Shown here piece by piece: positions 1 through 8,801 of a DNA stretch of 64,000 nucleotides. How positions within the stretch are numbered: the stretch's first letter is position 1; each line of letters begins with the position of its first letter. The notes under the pieces are model-generated. The model saw only the letters and a program-made list of their open reading frames with translations. It was not told where the DNA came from and did not search any database. Source of the stretch: Arenibacter algicola (GTDB lineage: Bacteria; Bacteroidota; Bacteroidia; Flavobacteriales; Flavobacteriaceae). The DNA lies in NCBI RefSeq assembly GCF_018860365.1, contig NZ_JAHKPO010000006.1, forward strand, positions 1 through 64,000. The letters are read 5' to 3'. The position numbers were made by a program, and so were the translations under genes.

Positions 1-12
1 CCAAAGCGGCTG

Positions 13-42
13 CAAATGTACAGCCTTTTTTTTATCCGCCAA
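13..42 (-). promoter_or_regulatory. Leftward promoter, proximal copy (rRNA-type)
   Basis: Read on the minus strand, TTG (complement of 40-42) and TACATTTG (complement of 13-20) are separated by exactly 19 bases, matching the Bacteroidota primary-sigma consensus TTG-N19/20-TAnnTTTG. An A/T-rich tract at 43-75 lies directly upstream, as an UP-like element would. Transcription would begin at about base 5-8 and leave the window to the left. With the second copy at 163-192 this resembles the tandem promoters of rRNA operons; the rRNA identity is inference because the downstream gene is outside the window. Confidence 0.7.
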
Positions 43-162
43 GCTTTTTTGAAAAAAAATTATTTTTCTTTTTTCCCGGCACATCAGAAACAGTAACCCT
101 TATGAACGTGGCGCTCCAAACACCCTTTCCGCCGACTCCGTAATTCCTTCGTTAGCGGGGTG

Positions 163-192
163 CAAATCTACCACCCTTTTTTAAATCCACAA
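163..192 (-). promoter_or_regulatory. Leftward promoter, distal copy (rRNA-type)
   Basis: This is a second copy of the promoter at 13-42. On the minus strand TTG (complement of 190-192), a 19-base spacer and TAGATTTG (complement of 163-170) are followed upstream by an A/T-rich tract at 193-225. The surrounding sequence aligns with copy one over about 75 bases (shared AGCGG, TGCAAAT-TAC, CCTTTTTT, ATCC-C-AAG, TTTTTTGAAA blocks). The two copies are 150 bp apart and point the same way. Confidence 0.7.
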
Positions 193-478
193 GGATTTTT
201 TGAAACTTTTTTTGCCTTTTTTTAAAGGGCGCGCACAACCCGCTGTCAACAAGCACCTTGCAACACGCAACGACCCCGAAAAAGGGAAAACAATTTAACG
301 CTTTTTCCGATAACAACAAAACAAAGGCCCGTTAAAATTACTGCGGACAGCGTTAGGGGGGCGGAGCGGCATCCCCGAAGCAGGGCAAGGGATACAGCGG
401 AGCACCCGGCCCGACAAATGGAGGGAACGCCAAACAACTATCCTATTATATGTATAAGCATAAAATCGTTCCTATATA
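193..478. other. Intergenic, between divergent promoters
   Basis: Gene-free DNA between the leftward tandem promoters and the rightward thrS promoter. It is noticeably more GC-rich at 225-430 than the flanks. A short reading frame on the minus strand here (246-437) has no recognisable protein features and I do not call it a gene. Beyond the A/T tract of the distal leftward promoter I see no further element. Confidence 0.5.
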
Positions 479-509
479 TTGCCAACATAAATACTAGATG
501 TTATCTTTG
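479..509 (+). promoter_or_regulatory. thrS operon promoter
   Basis: TTG at 479-481 and TATCTTTG at 502-509 are separated by 20 bases, a full match to the Bacteroidota housekeeping promoter. The thrS ATG is at 533, so the leader is roughly 18-20 bases long and has no Shine-Dalgarno sequence. Confidence 0.75.
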
Positions 510-532
510 CACACTTATTACGACAAAAAAGC

Positions 533-2473
533 ATGATCAAAATAACTTTACCCGACGGGAGCATTAGAGAATATGCCGAAGGAACAACACCTTTAGAGGT
601 AGCCAAAAGCATAAGTGAAGGTTTGGCGCGAAATATTATTTCCGCAAAATTTAATGGGGTCACCGTTGAAACCGTAACTCCACTAAAGGAGGACGGATCC
701 CTTATTCTATATAGTTGGAACGACAAAGAAGGAAAAACTGCATTTTGGCATTCCACCTCCCACGTTGTGGCACAAGCTCTTGAAGAATTGTACCCCGGTG
801 TAAAATTGACCATTGGACCAGCCATTGATAACGGATTTTATTATGATGTAGATTTGGCCGAAGGCACCATTTCCGAAAAGGACTTTCCGGAAATTGAAAA
901 GAAAGCCTTGGAAATTGCCAGAGGAAAACACGATTTTAAGATGCGCTCCGCCACAAAGGCAGAAGCATTGGAACTATACCAATCCCAAGGGAACCAATAT
1001 AAGGTAGAACTTATTGAAAATCTGGAGGACGGTACCATTACCTTCTGTGACCACGACACCTTCACCGACCTATGTAGAGGAGGACACATACCCAATACCG
1101 GTATTATAAAGGCTATTAAAATATTGAGCGTAGCCGGTGCCTATTGGAGAGGGAACGAAAAAAACAACCAGTTGACCAGGGTTTATGGTATTTCCTTTCC
1201 GAAACAGAAAGAACTTACCGAGTACCTGGAACTACTGGAAGAGGCCAAAAAAAGGGACCACAGAAAATTGGGCAAGGAACTGGAACTGTTTACCTTTTCT
1301 CAAAAAGTAGGACAAGGCCTCCCTTTATGGCTTCCAAAAGGAGCTGCTTTACGGGAGCGCTTGGAGAATTTTTTAAAGAAAGCACAGAAGAAAGCCGGAT
1401 ACGAGATGGTGGTTACCCCGCATATCGGACAAAAGGAACTTTATGTAACCTCTGGGCATTATGCCAAATACGGGGAAGACAGCTTTCAACCGATCAAGAC
1501 TCCAAAAGAAGATGAGGAGTTCTTGTTGAAGCCAATGAACTGTCCACATCACTGTGAAATATACAACACCAAACCATTTAGCTACAGGGAACTTCCAAAA
1601 AGATATGCAGAATTCGGAACTGTTTACCGATATGAACAGAGTGGAGAATTACATGGCCTTACCAGGGTACGTGGCTTTACACAGGATGACGCACACATTT
1701 TCTGTACTCCGGACCAATTGGCGGATGAGTTTAAAAACGTTATTGACCTAACCTTATATGTATTGGGATCGTTGGGCTTTGGTAATTTTACGGCCCAAGT
1801 ATCCGTAAGGGATTTGGAAAAACCGGAGAAATATATTGGATCGGTAGAAAACTGGGAAAAAGCAGAAAATGCCATTATAAATGCAGCCAAAGAAAAAGGT
1901 CTCGATTTTGTCATAGAAAGTGGAGAAGCTGCGTTCTACGGACCCAAGTTGGATTTTATGGTAAAAGATGCCCTTGGCAGGAACTGGCAATTGGGAACAA
2001 TTCAGGTAGACTACAACTTACCGGAGCGTTTTGACCTTACCTACAAAGGTAGTGACAATGAATTGCATAGACCGGTAATGATCCACAGGGCCCCCTTTGG
2101 AAGTATGGAACGTTTCATTGCATTATTGCTGGAACATACAGGCGGTAATTTTCCACTTTGGCTGATGCCGGAGCAGGCTATTATACTCCCTGTCAGCGAA
2201 AAACATGAAATATATGCCCAAAAAGTTTTAAATTCCTTGGAAAATAACGACATTCGCGCCCTCATTGATAACCGAAATGAAACGGTAGGCAAGAAAATAC
2301 GTGAAGCAGAGATGAATAAAATCCCATTTATGCTGATTGTAGGGGAGAATGAAGAAAAAGAGGAAACCATTTCAATCAGGAGACATGGCGGTGAAGATTT
2401 AGGCGCCATATCCGTAAAAGCATTTTCCGACTTGGTATTAAATGAAATAAACAGTACCTTAAAGTCGTTTTAA
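533..2473 (+). CDS. thrS: Threonine--tRNA ligase
   Basis: Cytoplasmic class II aminoacyl-tRNA synthetase that charges tRNA-Thr. The 646-residue product has the standard layout: TGS domain (about residues 1-62), editing SAD domain with the HxxxH pair at His73/His77 and the CRGGH motif, the class II catalytic core including the zinc-site cysteine in NCPHHCEIY, and a C-terminal anticodon-binding domain (from about residue 540). Length is normal for the family. The ATG lies just behind a good promoter at 479-509. It heads thrS-infC-rpmI-rplT, the usual translation operon order; infC follows after about 28 bases. Identification is secure. Confidence 0.98.
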   Translation: MIKITLPDGSIREYAEGTTPLEVAKSISEGLARNIISAKFNGVTVETVTPLKEDGSLILYSWNDKEGKTAFWHSTSHVVAQALEELYPGVKLTIGPAIDNGFYYDVDLAEGTISEKDFPEIEKKALEIARGKHDFKMRSATKAEALELYQSQGNQYKVELIENLEDGTITFCDHDTFTDLCRGGHIPNTGIIKAIKILSVAGAYWRGNEKNNQLTRVYGISFPKQKELTEYLELLEEAKKRDHRKLGKELELFTFSQKVGQGLPLWLPKGAALRERLENFLKKAQKKAGYEMVVTPHIGQKELYVTSGHYAKYGEDSFQPIKTPKEDEEFLLKPMNCPHHCEIYNTKPFSYRELPKRYAEFGTVYRYEQSGELHGLTRVRGFTQDDAHIFCTPDQLADEFKNVIDLTLYVLGSLGFGNFTAQVSVRDLEKPEKYIGSVENWEKAENAIINAAKEKGLDFVIESGEAAFYGPKLDFMVKDALGRNWQLGTIQVDYNLPERFDLTYKGSDNELHRPVMIHRAPFGSMERFIALLLEHTGGNFPLWLMPEQAIILPVSEKHEIYAQKVLNSLENNDIRALIDNRNETVGKKIREAEMNKIPFMLIVGENEEKEETISIRRHGGEDLGAISVKAFSDLVLNEINSTLKSF

Positions 2474-2501
2474 AAAAAAGTTTAACTAAAAAGATTACGT
2501 C

Positions 2502-3056
2502 ATAGCAATTAGAAAAAGATTTAGGCCCCAACCTAGGAGGGAAAACAAAAACCCGCACAACATCAATGAAAGTATTTCATCGCCCACAGTTAGGTTGGTA
2601 GGCGACAACATAGAGGTAGGTGTATACAACACCCGCGAAGCCTTGGCGAAAGCAGAGGAACTGGAATTGGATTTAGTAGAAATTTCTCCTAAAGCCGATC
2701 CCCCTGTTTGTAAAATAATAGATTACAAGAAATTTCTTTACGAGCAGAAGAAACGGGAAAAGGTCATGAAGGCCAAAGCCACCAAAGTAATCGTAAAAGA
2801 AATAAGGTTTGGTCCACAAACGGATGATCACGATTATGAGTTTAAGAAGAAACACGCAGAAAAATTCTTAAAAGATGGTGCCAAGCTAAAGGCTTATGTG
2901 TTCTTCAAAGGTCGTTCCATTGTTTATAAGGACCAAGGAGAGATATTATTACTTAAGTTGGCATCCGAATTGGAAGATTTGGGCAAAGTGGAACAAATGC
3001 CTAAACTTGAGGGGAAGCGTATGACCATGTTCATTGCCCCAAAAACTAAAAAATAA
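2502..3056 (+). CDS. infC: Translation initiation factor IF-3, non-canonical start
   Basis: IF-3 binds the 30S subunit and enforces start-codon fidelity. The product ends in the conserved [12 protein letters not shown] motif and carries the N- and C-domain blocks ([43 protein letters not shown]). The frame stays open upstream to the stop at 2487-2489, and conserved IF-3 N-terminal residues (basic [11 protein letters not shown], then NIN) lie before the first conventional start, the TTG at 2595. There is no ATG, GTG or TTG in frame between 2490 and 2595, so translation must start at ATA (2502) or ATT (2508). I use 2502, giving M-A-I-R-K and 184 residues. AUU/AUA starts on infC are known to allow autoregulation by IF-3. 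The gene is certain; the exact start codon is not. Confidence 0.93.
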   Translation: MAIRKRFRPQPRRENKNPHNINESISSPTVRLVGDNIEVGVYNTREALAKAEELELDLVEISPKADPPVCKIIDYKKFLYEQKKREKVMKAKATKVIVKEIRFGPQTDDHDYEFKKKHAEKFLKDGAKLKAYVFFKGRSIVYKDQGEILLLKLASELEDLGKVEQMPKLEGKRMTMFIAPKTKK

Positions 3057-3089
3057 CCTATGCCGTATGGCTTTGGTTACAAAAATAAA

Positions 3090-3110
3090 ATGCTAAATAT
3101 GTTTTAGCAT
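3090..3110 (+). promoter_or_regulatory. Hairpin in infC-rpmI intergenic region
   Basis: A perfect 8-bp stem, ATGCTAAA (3090-3097) with TTTAGCAT (3103-3110), closes a five-base loop 40 bases ahead of rpmI. No T-run follows, so it is not a terminator. It could be an RNA processing or L20-autoregulation element; the role is inference. Confidence 0.35.
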
Positions 3111-3149
3111 AAAGATAGTAAGCGAGATAAATTAATAAATAGGAAGAAA

Positions 3150-3347
3150 ATGCCTAAACAGAAAACAAAATCCAGTGCCAAAAAGCGATTTAAGCTTACC
3201 GGTAGTGGTAAAATTAAAAGAAAGCACGCCTTTAAGAGCCATATTCTAACGAAGAAGTCTAAAAAGCGTAAGCTAGCGTTAACCCACTCTGGATTAGTTC
3301 ACGAGGCGGATGTTAACAGTATTAAGGAACAATTGCGTTTAAAGTAA
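3150..3347 (+). CDS. rpmI: 50S ribosomal protein L35
   Basis: Small, very basic protein of the large ribosomal subunit. The 65-residue product starts [24 protein letters not shown], the L35 signature (AKKRFK-TGSGK), and ends with the KEQLRLK tail. It sits between infC and rplT in the standard IF3-L35-L20 order. The product is full length for the family and the ATG at 3150 is the only sensible start. Confidence 0.97.
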   Translation: MPKQKTKSSAKKRFKLTGSGKIKRKHAFKSHILTKKSKKRKLALTHSGLVHEADVNSIKEQLRLK

Positions 3348-3436
3348 TAGTTCCAACGGTAATTATTAACCCTGGAGTTAGGCAGTAAAAGTATTCTACA
3401 TTAAAGGATCGCCTACTACAAAAAACAATTAAAATT

Positions 3437-3781
3437 ATGCCAAGATCAGTAAATTCAGTTGCTTCCAGAGCCAGAAGAAAAAAGGTAATGAAGCAGGCCA
3501 AAGGATACTTTGGAAGACGTAAAAACGTTTGGACAGTAGCCAAAAATGCGGTTGAAAAAGCAATGTTATATGCTTACAGAGATCGTAGAAACAAGAAAAG
3601 AAATTTCCGTTCCCTATGGATTACCCGTATCAATGCTGGTGCCAGATTGCACGGAATGTCCTATTCCCAGTTTATGGGCAAGGTAAAAGCCAACAACATA
3701 GAGCTAAACCGTAAGGTATTGGCGGATTTGGCCATGAACCACCCAGAGGCTTTCAAAGCTATTGTGAACAAAGTAAAATAA
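3437..3781 (+). CDS. rplT: 50S ribosomal protein L20
   Basis: Early-assembly large-subunit ribosomal protein, 114 residues. The N-terminus ([20 protein letters not shown]) and the block [20 protein letters not shown] are characteristic of L20. It is the last gene of the thrS operon and is followed by a strong terminator at 3808-3842. In other bacteria L20 represses this operon through the rpmI leader; whether that holds here cannot be told from sequence. Identification is secure. Confidence 0.98.
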   Translation: MPRSVNSVASRARRKKVMKQAKGYFGRRKNVWTVAKNAVEKAMLYAYRDRRNKKRNFRSLWITRINAGARLHGMSYSQFMGKVKANNIELNRKVLADLAMNHPEAFKAIVNKVK

Positions 3782-3807
3782 ATTAATAAACTTATCTCGC
3801 TTATAAG

Positions 3808-3842
3808 AAAAAACCTGTTCCAAATGGAACAGGTTTTTTTTT
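3808..3842 (+). terminator. Terminator of thrS-infC-rpmI-rplT
   Basis: CCTGTTCCA (3814-3822) pairs with TGGAACAGG (3825-3833), extended by flanking A and T runs, and is followed by about nine T residues. Confidence 0.9.
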
Positions 3843-3891
3843 ATGCTTAGTTCAAAACCTTCAGGAATATCCAACTCAAAACCAACCGTTA

Positions 3892-4164
3892 TCAGGTCGT
3901 TTTAATCTTACTGATAGCCGATTTAAATTCTTCCCAATCTATCAACTCATCGCCAGATTTGTCATAACCTTCAATTAACTTAGAAGAAACGATTCCCCTC
4001 AAAAATCCACTTATTTCCGCCTTTTTCAGCAATTCAACAATCTCGCTTTTCTTAAGTTTACCATCTCCATCCTCATCAAAAAAGCTATAAGCCTCCTCTG
4101 GAGTTTTAAATTTGTTGGTGATCAGGATCTGTATTTTATCTAAAATCATATCTTTTGTAGCCAT
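3892..4164 (-). CDS. EF-hand domain protein
   Basis: Predicted cytoplasmic calcium-binding protein of 90 residues, with no signal peptide. Two EF-hand loops are visible: DEDGDGKLKKSE (about residues 30-41), a complete canonical loop, and DKSGDELIDWEE (about residues 68-79), also with the acidic twelfth position. The helices around them are predicted to form a standard EF-hand pair. The gene is separated from the neighbouring yjbQ homologue by about 55 bases and shares its strand. Partner and process are unknown; small EF-hand proteins of this kind occur across Flavobacteriaceae. Confidence 0.8.
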   Translation of the reverse strand: MATKDMILDKIQILITNKFKTPEEAYSFFDEDGDGKLKKSEIVELLKKAEISGFLRGIVSSKLIEGYDKSGDELIDWEEFKSAISKIKTT

Positions 4165-4218
4165 ATCCTATTCATTAAAATGTATAATACACTAATTTAC
4201 TAAATAAAACGCAGTTGG

Positions 4219-4641
4219 CTAAACTCCAAAATAGCTTACCACCAAATTGCGACCACTGGCATTATTCCTATGTTCGCACAAATAGATACCCTGCCAAATT
4301 CCCAAATTTAATTTCCCATTGCTGATGGGTATCTGTACGGAGGCTCCCATCAAGGAAGATTTTATATGCGCAGGCATGTCGTCCGAACCTTCATAATCAT
4401 GGAGGTAATAGGGCGCATTTTCCGGAACCAGGATATTCATGTGACTTTCAAAATCGGCCCTTACGGTGGAATCCGCATTTTCATTAATAGTAAGGCTAGC
4501 TGACGTATGCTTTATAAATACCTGCAACATGCCTGTTTGAATCGTTTTTATATGGGGAAGGTGCTCCAGTATTGTGCCTGTAATTAAATGGAAACCCCTA
4601 TTATAAGCCTTTAAACGTAATTCTTTCTGATAAAACAGCAT
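4219..4641 (-). CDS. YjbQ family protein (UPF0047)
   Basis: Small cytoplasmic protein of the YjbQ/UPF0047 family; E. coli YjbQ has a weak promiscuous thiamine-phosphate synthase activity, but the real role is unsettled. Visible family blocks are FIKHTSASLTINENADSTVRADFE, GSDDMPAHIKSSL and LGIWQGIYLCEHR, with the conserved His residues expected of the metal-site core. I choose the ATG at 4641 (MLFYQKEL), giving about 140 residues; an in-frame start nine codons upstream would add a stretch not typical of the family. It is followed downstream by the EF-hand gene on the same strand. Confidence 0.88.
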   Translation of the reverse strand: MLFYQKELRLKAYNRGFHLITGTILEHLPHIKTIQTGMLQVFIKHTSASLTINENADSTVRADFESHMNILVPENAPYYLHDYEGSDDMPAHIKSSLMGASVQIPISNGKLNLGIWQGIYLCEHRNNASGRNLVVSYFGV

Positions 4642-4759
4642 AGCAATTGGTATTTGGAATTTATTCAAATTTCGACAAATATTAAGAAATGTGAAACTTT
4701 ATCTAAGAAGGCCATAAATTAGGTCAATATCAAATACCTTTGCATCTTAATTTAATTGA

Positions 4760-5557
4760 ATGGATCTATCAAAGGTAAAAATGGTGGTCACCGATATGGA
4801 TGGCACCCTATTGAACTCCAAGCATGAAGTAAGCAGCAAATTCTTCCAATTATTTGAAGAATTAAAAAAAAGGGACATTAAGTTTGTTGCTGCAAGTGGG
4901 CGGCAATATAACAGTATAGTGGACAAGTTGGATTCCATTAAAGAGGATATCATAGTTGTGGCAGAAAATGGAGCTTTTGTTAAAAAGCAGGACCAGGAAT
5001 TATTGGCTACCCCTTTGGACCAAACCACCATTAAGAATACTATGGAACTATTAAGGAATGTTGAGGGCATACATCCAGTACTATGCGGAAAGAACAATGC
5101 CTATATAAATGGAAATTCCGATGATTTTGTAAGTAAATTAAGGGAATATTATTCCGAGTTTAGCATTCTAAACGACATTGCTTCCTTCGATGGCGAAGTC
5201 TTAAAAATAGCTATTTATCATTTTGAAAGTTCTGAAAAGTACATTTATCCTTTGGTAAATCATTTAGAATCCGAATTAAAAGTCAAAGTTTCCGGAGAAA
5301 ATTGGTTGGATATTTCCCATATGAATGCCAACAAAGGTTATGCGCTGCAACATATTCAAGAAAAGTATGGGATTAGCAGACAGGAGACCATGGTTTTTGG
5401 GGATTACAATAATGACCTGGAAATGTTGGCAATGGCCGATTTTAGTTTTGCGATGGCGAATGCCCATCCCAATGTTGCCGCGGCAGCAAATTTTAAGACC
5501 AAGAGCAATGATGAATACGGCGTGGAGACTGTTTTGGAAAAGCTATTGAATCTTTAA
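4760..5557 (+). CDS. Cof-type HAD-superfamily phosphatase
   Basis: Haloacid-dehalogenase-type phosphatase of the Cof/YidA class (IIB cap), probably acting on small sugar or nucleotide phosphates in the cytoplasm. The 265-residue product shows motif I DMDGTLLNSK near the N-terminus, motif II ASGRQY, a conserved lysine region, and motif IV FGDYNNDLEML near the C-terminus. A TACCTTTG -7-like box lies at 4735-4742, without a clear TTG at -33. Substrate cannot be inferred. A second, distinct Cof-type protein is encoded at 57262-58065. Confidence 0.88.
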   Translation: MDLSKVKMVVTDMDGTLLNSKHEVSSKFFQLFEELKKRDIKFVAASGRQYNSIVDKLDSIKEDIIVVAENGAFVKKQDQELLATPLDQTTIKNTMELLRNVEGIHPVLCGKNNAYINGNSDDFVSKLREYYSEFSILNDIASFDGEVLKIAIYHFESSEKYIYPLVNHLESELKVKVSGENWLDISHMNANKGYALQHIQEKYGISRQETMVFGDYNNDLEMLAMADFSFAMANAHPNVAAAANFKTKSNDEYGVETVLEKLLNL

Positions 5558-5653
5558 ATAACCTGCTGTTTTACACAGGCGGATTATCTACATTTGGGTT
5601 AAAAATAATTAATTCCCCTAAGACCACCATGCGGTCTTGATCCCTATTCGATA

Positions 5654-6919
5654 TTAGGTTTTCTGTTTCTTTTTCTGGGCTGCAGGAAACAATACATTGT
5701 TTAGAATAAGGCGATAACCGGGAGAGGTAGGATGCAGCTCCAATTCTGTCTTAGGATCCCCTACCCTATGCTGATAGTCTTCCGGATCGTGTCCCCCATA
5801 AAAAGTAAAGAATCCCTTTCCTTTAATGCCATGAATATATCTGGCCTCCCCATTAATTTTATTTTCCCCCAAAATCAAGACCGTAGGTTTAATCTCTTCC
5901 CTGGCGAATGCAGTGGTCTGCCCCATAAATCCTTTGACCAAGGCTGTATGGTTCTGACATAGCATTGTAGGCACAGGGTCCCATTTTGCAGAGAAATCCA
6001 TTAAAGAAAAATAATCGGATTCCTTAGGTACATTACCCCGTTTCATCGTCATATCTATGGAAGAAAATTCGTATTGCAACGGATTGCGCTCCAGTATAAA
6101 GTTGGTAAAGGCAAAAGTTTTCCCATAGTCCAGCTTAGCTTGATAATTAGCGTCCGATGGGTCTCCATCGAACATTGGCTCGCATATATCCACCTCGTCC
6201 GCAGCCAAGGCTATATCAAAACTATCAGTGGCAGAGCACATAGCAAACATAAACCCGCCTCCTATAACATAATTTCTTATTTTTAGTGCTACAGCCCGCT
6301 TTTCTTCTGAAACTTTATTAAACCCCAACTTTAAAGCCAATGCCTCTGCCTGCTGTTTACCTTCTATATACCATGGAGCTGCCCTATAGGCCCCATAAAA
6401 CTTCCCGTATTGCCCCGTAAAGTCTTCATGGTGCAAGTGCAGCCAATCATATAACACCAATTTGTCCTCCAAAACTTCCTCATCATAAATTTGATCATAA
6501 GGAATTTCGGCATAAGTAAGCACCATAGTAACAGCATCGTCCCAAGGTGAATTATCCTTAGGGGAATAAACCGCTATTTTTGGAGCCTTCTCTAAAATTA
6601 CCGCTTCTTGGTTCTGTGAAGGGCTAGCAATTTCTTCTAAAATAACTTGGGTCTGGGAATCTGAAACAATCTCAAAAGATACTCCCCTTATCTGACATTC
6701 CCGACGAATGTTTTCCCCATCCGGTAACAAAAAAGATCCTCCCCTATAATTTAACAGCCACTGTACTTTTTGTTGTTTGGTCAATACCCAATAGGTAATT
6801 CCGTAAGCCTTTAAATGGTTTTTCTGACTTTCAGCATCCATAGGAATAAGTATGGACGTGGCCGAAATTTCCAGTATAGAAAATAAAATAAAGAAAAGGG
6901 AGAAAAAACACTTTTGCAT
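5654..6919 (-). CDS. Exported protein often named 'asparagine synthetase B'
   Basis: Conserved Bacteroidota protein of about 420 residues. It starts with a signal peptide (MQKCFFSLFFILFSILEISA), followed by a large soluble domain with blocks IAVYSPKDNSPWDDAVTMVL, GGGFMFAMCSATDSFDIAL and FFTFYGGHDPEDYQH. Homologues are commonly annotated asparagine synthetase B, but I see neither the N-terminal catalytic Cys of a class II glutaminase nor an ATP-pyrophosphatase SGGxDS motif, and the protein is predicted to be exported. The AVYSPKDNS...DDAV start and GGHDPE end suggest a ThuA/class I amidotransferase-like fold; this is inference. I use the ATG at 6919; a CAAAGATA (minus-strand TATCTTTG) box lies upstream at 6946-6953. 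Function is unknown. Confidence 0.75.
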   Translation of the reverse strand: MQKCFFSLFFILFSILEISATSILIPMDAESQKNHLKAYGITYWVLTKQQKVQWLLNYRGGSFLLPDGENIRRECQIRGVSFEIVSDSQTQVILEEIASPSQNQEAVILEKAPKIAVYSPKDNSPWDDAVTMVLTYAEIPYDQIYDEEVLEDKLVLYDWLHLHHEDFTGQYGKFYGAYRAAPWYIEGKQQAEALALKLGFNKVSEEKRAVALKIRNYVIGGGFMFAMCSATDSFDIALAADEVDICEPMFDGDPSDANYQAKLDYGKTFAFTNFILERNPLQYEFSSIDMTMKRGNVPKESDYFSLMDFSAKWDPVPTMLCQNHTALVKGFMGQTTAFAREEIKPTVLILGENKINGEARYIHGIKGKGFFTFYGGHDPEDYQHRVGDPKTELELHPTSPGYRLILNNVLFPAAQKKKQKT

Positions 6920-7097
6920 GTACCGATATCTAATGTGCATCTTCCCAAAGATACTGGAAAATTGATATTTCAGTTTTGAAATAGGGTTAAAATTTTCAAA
7001 ATCACCTATTACTTAGAGCATAGCATAAGCTACTATTTCAGAGCCAATCACCAAAAAGCCAAAAGAATAAGCTATAAGATGAACCAATTTATCACCG

Positions 7098-8645
7098 TTA
7101 AAACGGTACATCGTTATCATCCTGCATGGAATCATCATTCATGGAACTACCAAAGGCTTCGTTGGCATTCGGAAGGTTTTTGGTAATGAAGGGATTATCA
7201 TCATCGGCGTTCATTTTCGACTGAAATTCAAAAGGAGAATCAAAATCATCCAAGTTGTCAAATTTACCTAAATGCCCAAGGAACTTGAGTCGGATATTTT
7301 CCAAACCACCATTTCTATGCTTTGCCACAATAAATTCGGCTTGTCCGGCAGTTGGCGAGCGCTCTTCATCATCCCATTCATCAATCTTATAATATTCCGG
7401 TCTGTAGATAAAGGAAACAATATCCGCATCCTGCTCAATTGCTCCAGATTCCCTCAAATCCGATAAAATTGGTCGCTTACTACCACCCCTGGTCTCCACC
7501 GCTCGCGATAACTGGGACAGGGCTATAACAGGCACGTTCAATTCCTTGGCCAGGGCCTTGAGGTTCCTGGATATGGTAGATATTTCCTGTTCACGGTTTC
7601 CTCCTTTTTGACTTCCTCCTGCCGTCATCAACTGCAAATAATCAATAATGATCATCTTAATATCGTGCTGTGAAGCCAAACGCCTTGCTTTTGCCCGAAG
7701 GTCAAAAATGGATAGCGAAGGGGTATCATCAATAAACAAGGGTGCGGTCTCCAAGGCCTTAACCTTAACGTTCAATTGTTCCCATTCATGCTTCTCCAGC
7801 CTCCCTGTTCTTAATTTTTCGGAAGACAGGCCCGTCTCCGAGGATATCAATCTGGTAATCAATTGCACAGACGACATTTCCAAGGAAAAGAAGGCTACCC
7901 CAATATTGGAGTTTACTGCAATATTTCTGGCCATGGACAGGGTAAGGGCCGTTTTACCCATACCTGGACGGGCTGCCACGATAACCAAGTCACTGGGCTG
8001 CCATCCTGAAGTTAGTTTGTCCAATTTGTCAAAACCGGACGGTATACCACTTAGTCCTTCCTTACCTGCAATTTCTTCAATTCTTTTCTTAGCCTGTATC
8101 ACCAAATTCTGGGCGGTTTCAGCAGAACGCTTCAAGTTACCCTGGGTAACGTCGTACAATTTGGATTCAGCGGTGTCCAATAAGTCGAACACATCTGTAG
8201 CATCCTCATAGGCTTCTTCGATAATTTCATTTGAAATCTTGATTAGACTACGCTGGATAAATTTCTGAAGGATAATACGCGCATGAAACTCAATGTGCGC
8301 GGAAGAAGCTACTTTTTGGGTTAATTTTATCAGGTAAAAATCGCCTCCGGCACTCTCTAACCGACCATCCTTCTTCAATTGGGACGAAACGGTTAATAAA
8401 TCCACCGGTTCAGAATTTTCAAACAACTTAAAAATGGCTTCGTAGATATATCTATGGGCATCCTTATAAAAGACTTCAGGATGTAGGATATCTATTACTT
8501 CATCGACCCCCTTTTTGTCGATCATCATCGCACCGAGTACAACTTCCTCTAAATCAACAGCTTGAGGGGGAATTTTTCCCTTCTCAAGGCTAATGATGGT
8601 CGACTTGTCTATTCGATGACCAATAATGGGGTTCGTTTTTTCCAT
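7098..8645 (-). CDS. dnaB: Replicative DNA helicase DnaB
   Basis: Hexameric 5'-3' helicase that unwinds DNA at the replication fork. The 515-residue protein has the N-terminal primase-interaction domain (PPQAVDLEEVVLGAMMID), a linker, and a RecA-like C-terminal domain with Walker A ARPGMGKTAL (about residue 220), Walker B-type IIIDYLQLM, and the conserved LSQLSRAVETR and SDLRESGAIEQDAD blocks. The acidic C-terminal tail after about residue 470 is a usual variable extension. No intein is present. It is on the same strand as accA but separated from it by a terminator at 8745-8785. Confidence 0.97.
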   Translation of the reverse strand: MEKTNPIIGHRIDKSTIISLEKGKIPPQAVDLEEVVLGAMMIDKKGVDEVIDILHPEVFYKDAHRYIYEAIFKLFENSEPVDLLTVSSQLKKDGRLESAGGDFYLIKLTQKVASSAHIEFHARIILQKFIQRSLIKISNEIIEEAYEDATDVFDLLDTAESKLYDVTQGNLKRSAETAQNLVIQAKKRIEEIAGKEGLSGIPSGFDKLDKLTSGWQPSDLVIVAARPGMGKTALTLSMARNIAVNSNIGVAFFSLEMSSVQLITRLISSETGLSSEKLRTGRLEKHEWEQLNVKVKALETAPLFIDDTPSLSIFDLRAKARRLASQHDIKMIIIDYLQLMTAGGSQKGGNREQEISTISRNLKALAKELNVPVIALSQLSRAVETRGGSKRPILSDLRESGAIEQDADIVSFIYRPEYYKIDEWDDEERSPTAGQAEFIVAKHRNGGLENIRLKFLGHLGKFDNLDDFDSPFEFQSKMNADDDNPFITKNLPNANEAFGSSMNDDSMQDDNDVPF

Positions 8646-8744
8646 GAGTGCTAAATTATATAAATAAGAATTAAAAAGAGATTTGGGATATTAACAGTTG
8701 TTCAACAATATGCCTGTTGATAAGTTACGAAATTTGTTCATAAG

Positions 8745-8785
8745 CAAAAAAAAACCGGAGAATTTCCGCTCCAGTTTTTTTTACC
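8745..8785 (-). terminator. accA terminator
   Basis: Read on the minus strand, ACTGGAGCGG and its partner around CTCCGGT form a stem with a short AT-rich loop, followed by an unbroken T-run of about ten. It lies just past the accA stop at 8802 and before the dnaB start. T-runs on both sides make it plausibly bidirectional. Confidence 0.75.
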
Positions 8786-8801
8786 TTGACAAAAAGGGAT
8801 A

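Noticed and set aside
246-437. 63-codon minus-strand ORF near the left edge
   Set aside because: Cys/Arg-rich, no recognisable domain, and it lies in the intergenic DNA upstream of the tandem promoters; not supported.
2595-3056. TTG at 2595 as the start of infC
   Set aside because: It would delete conserved N-terminal residues of IF-3; the open frame continues upstream with recognisable family sequence.
7648-8211. Long ORF on the plus strand inside dnaB
   Set aside because: Antisense shadow of a certain gene; its protein has no recognisable features.
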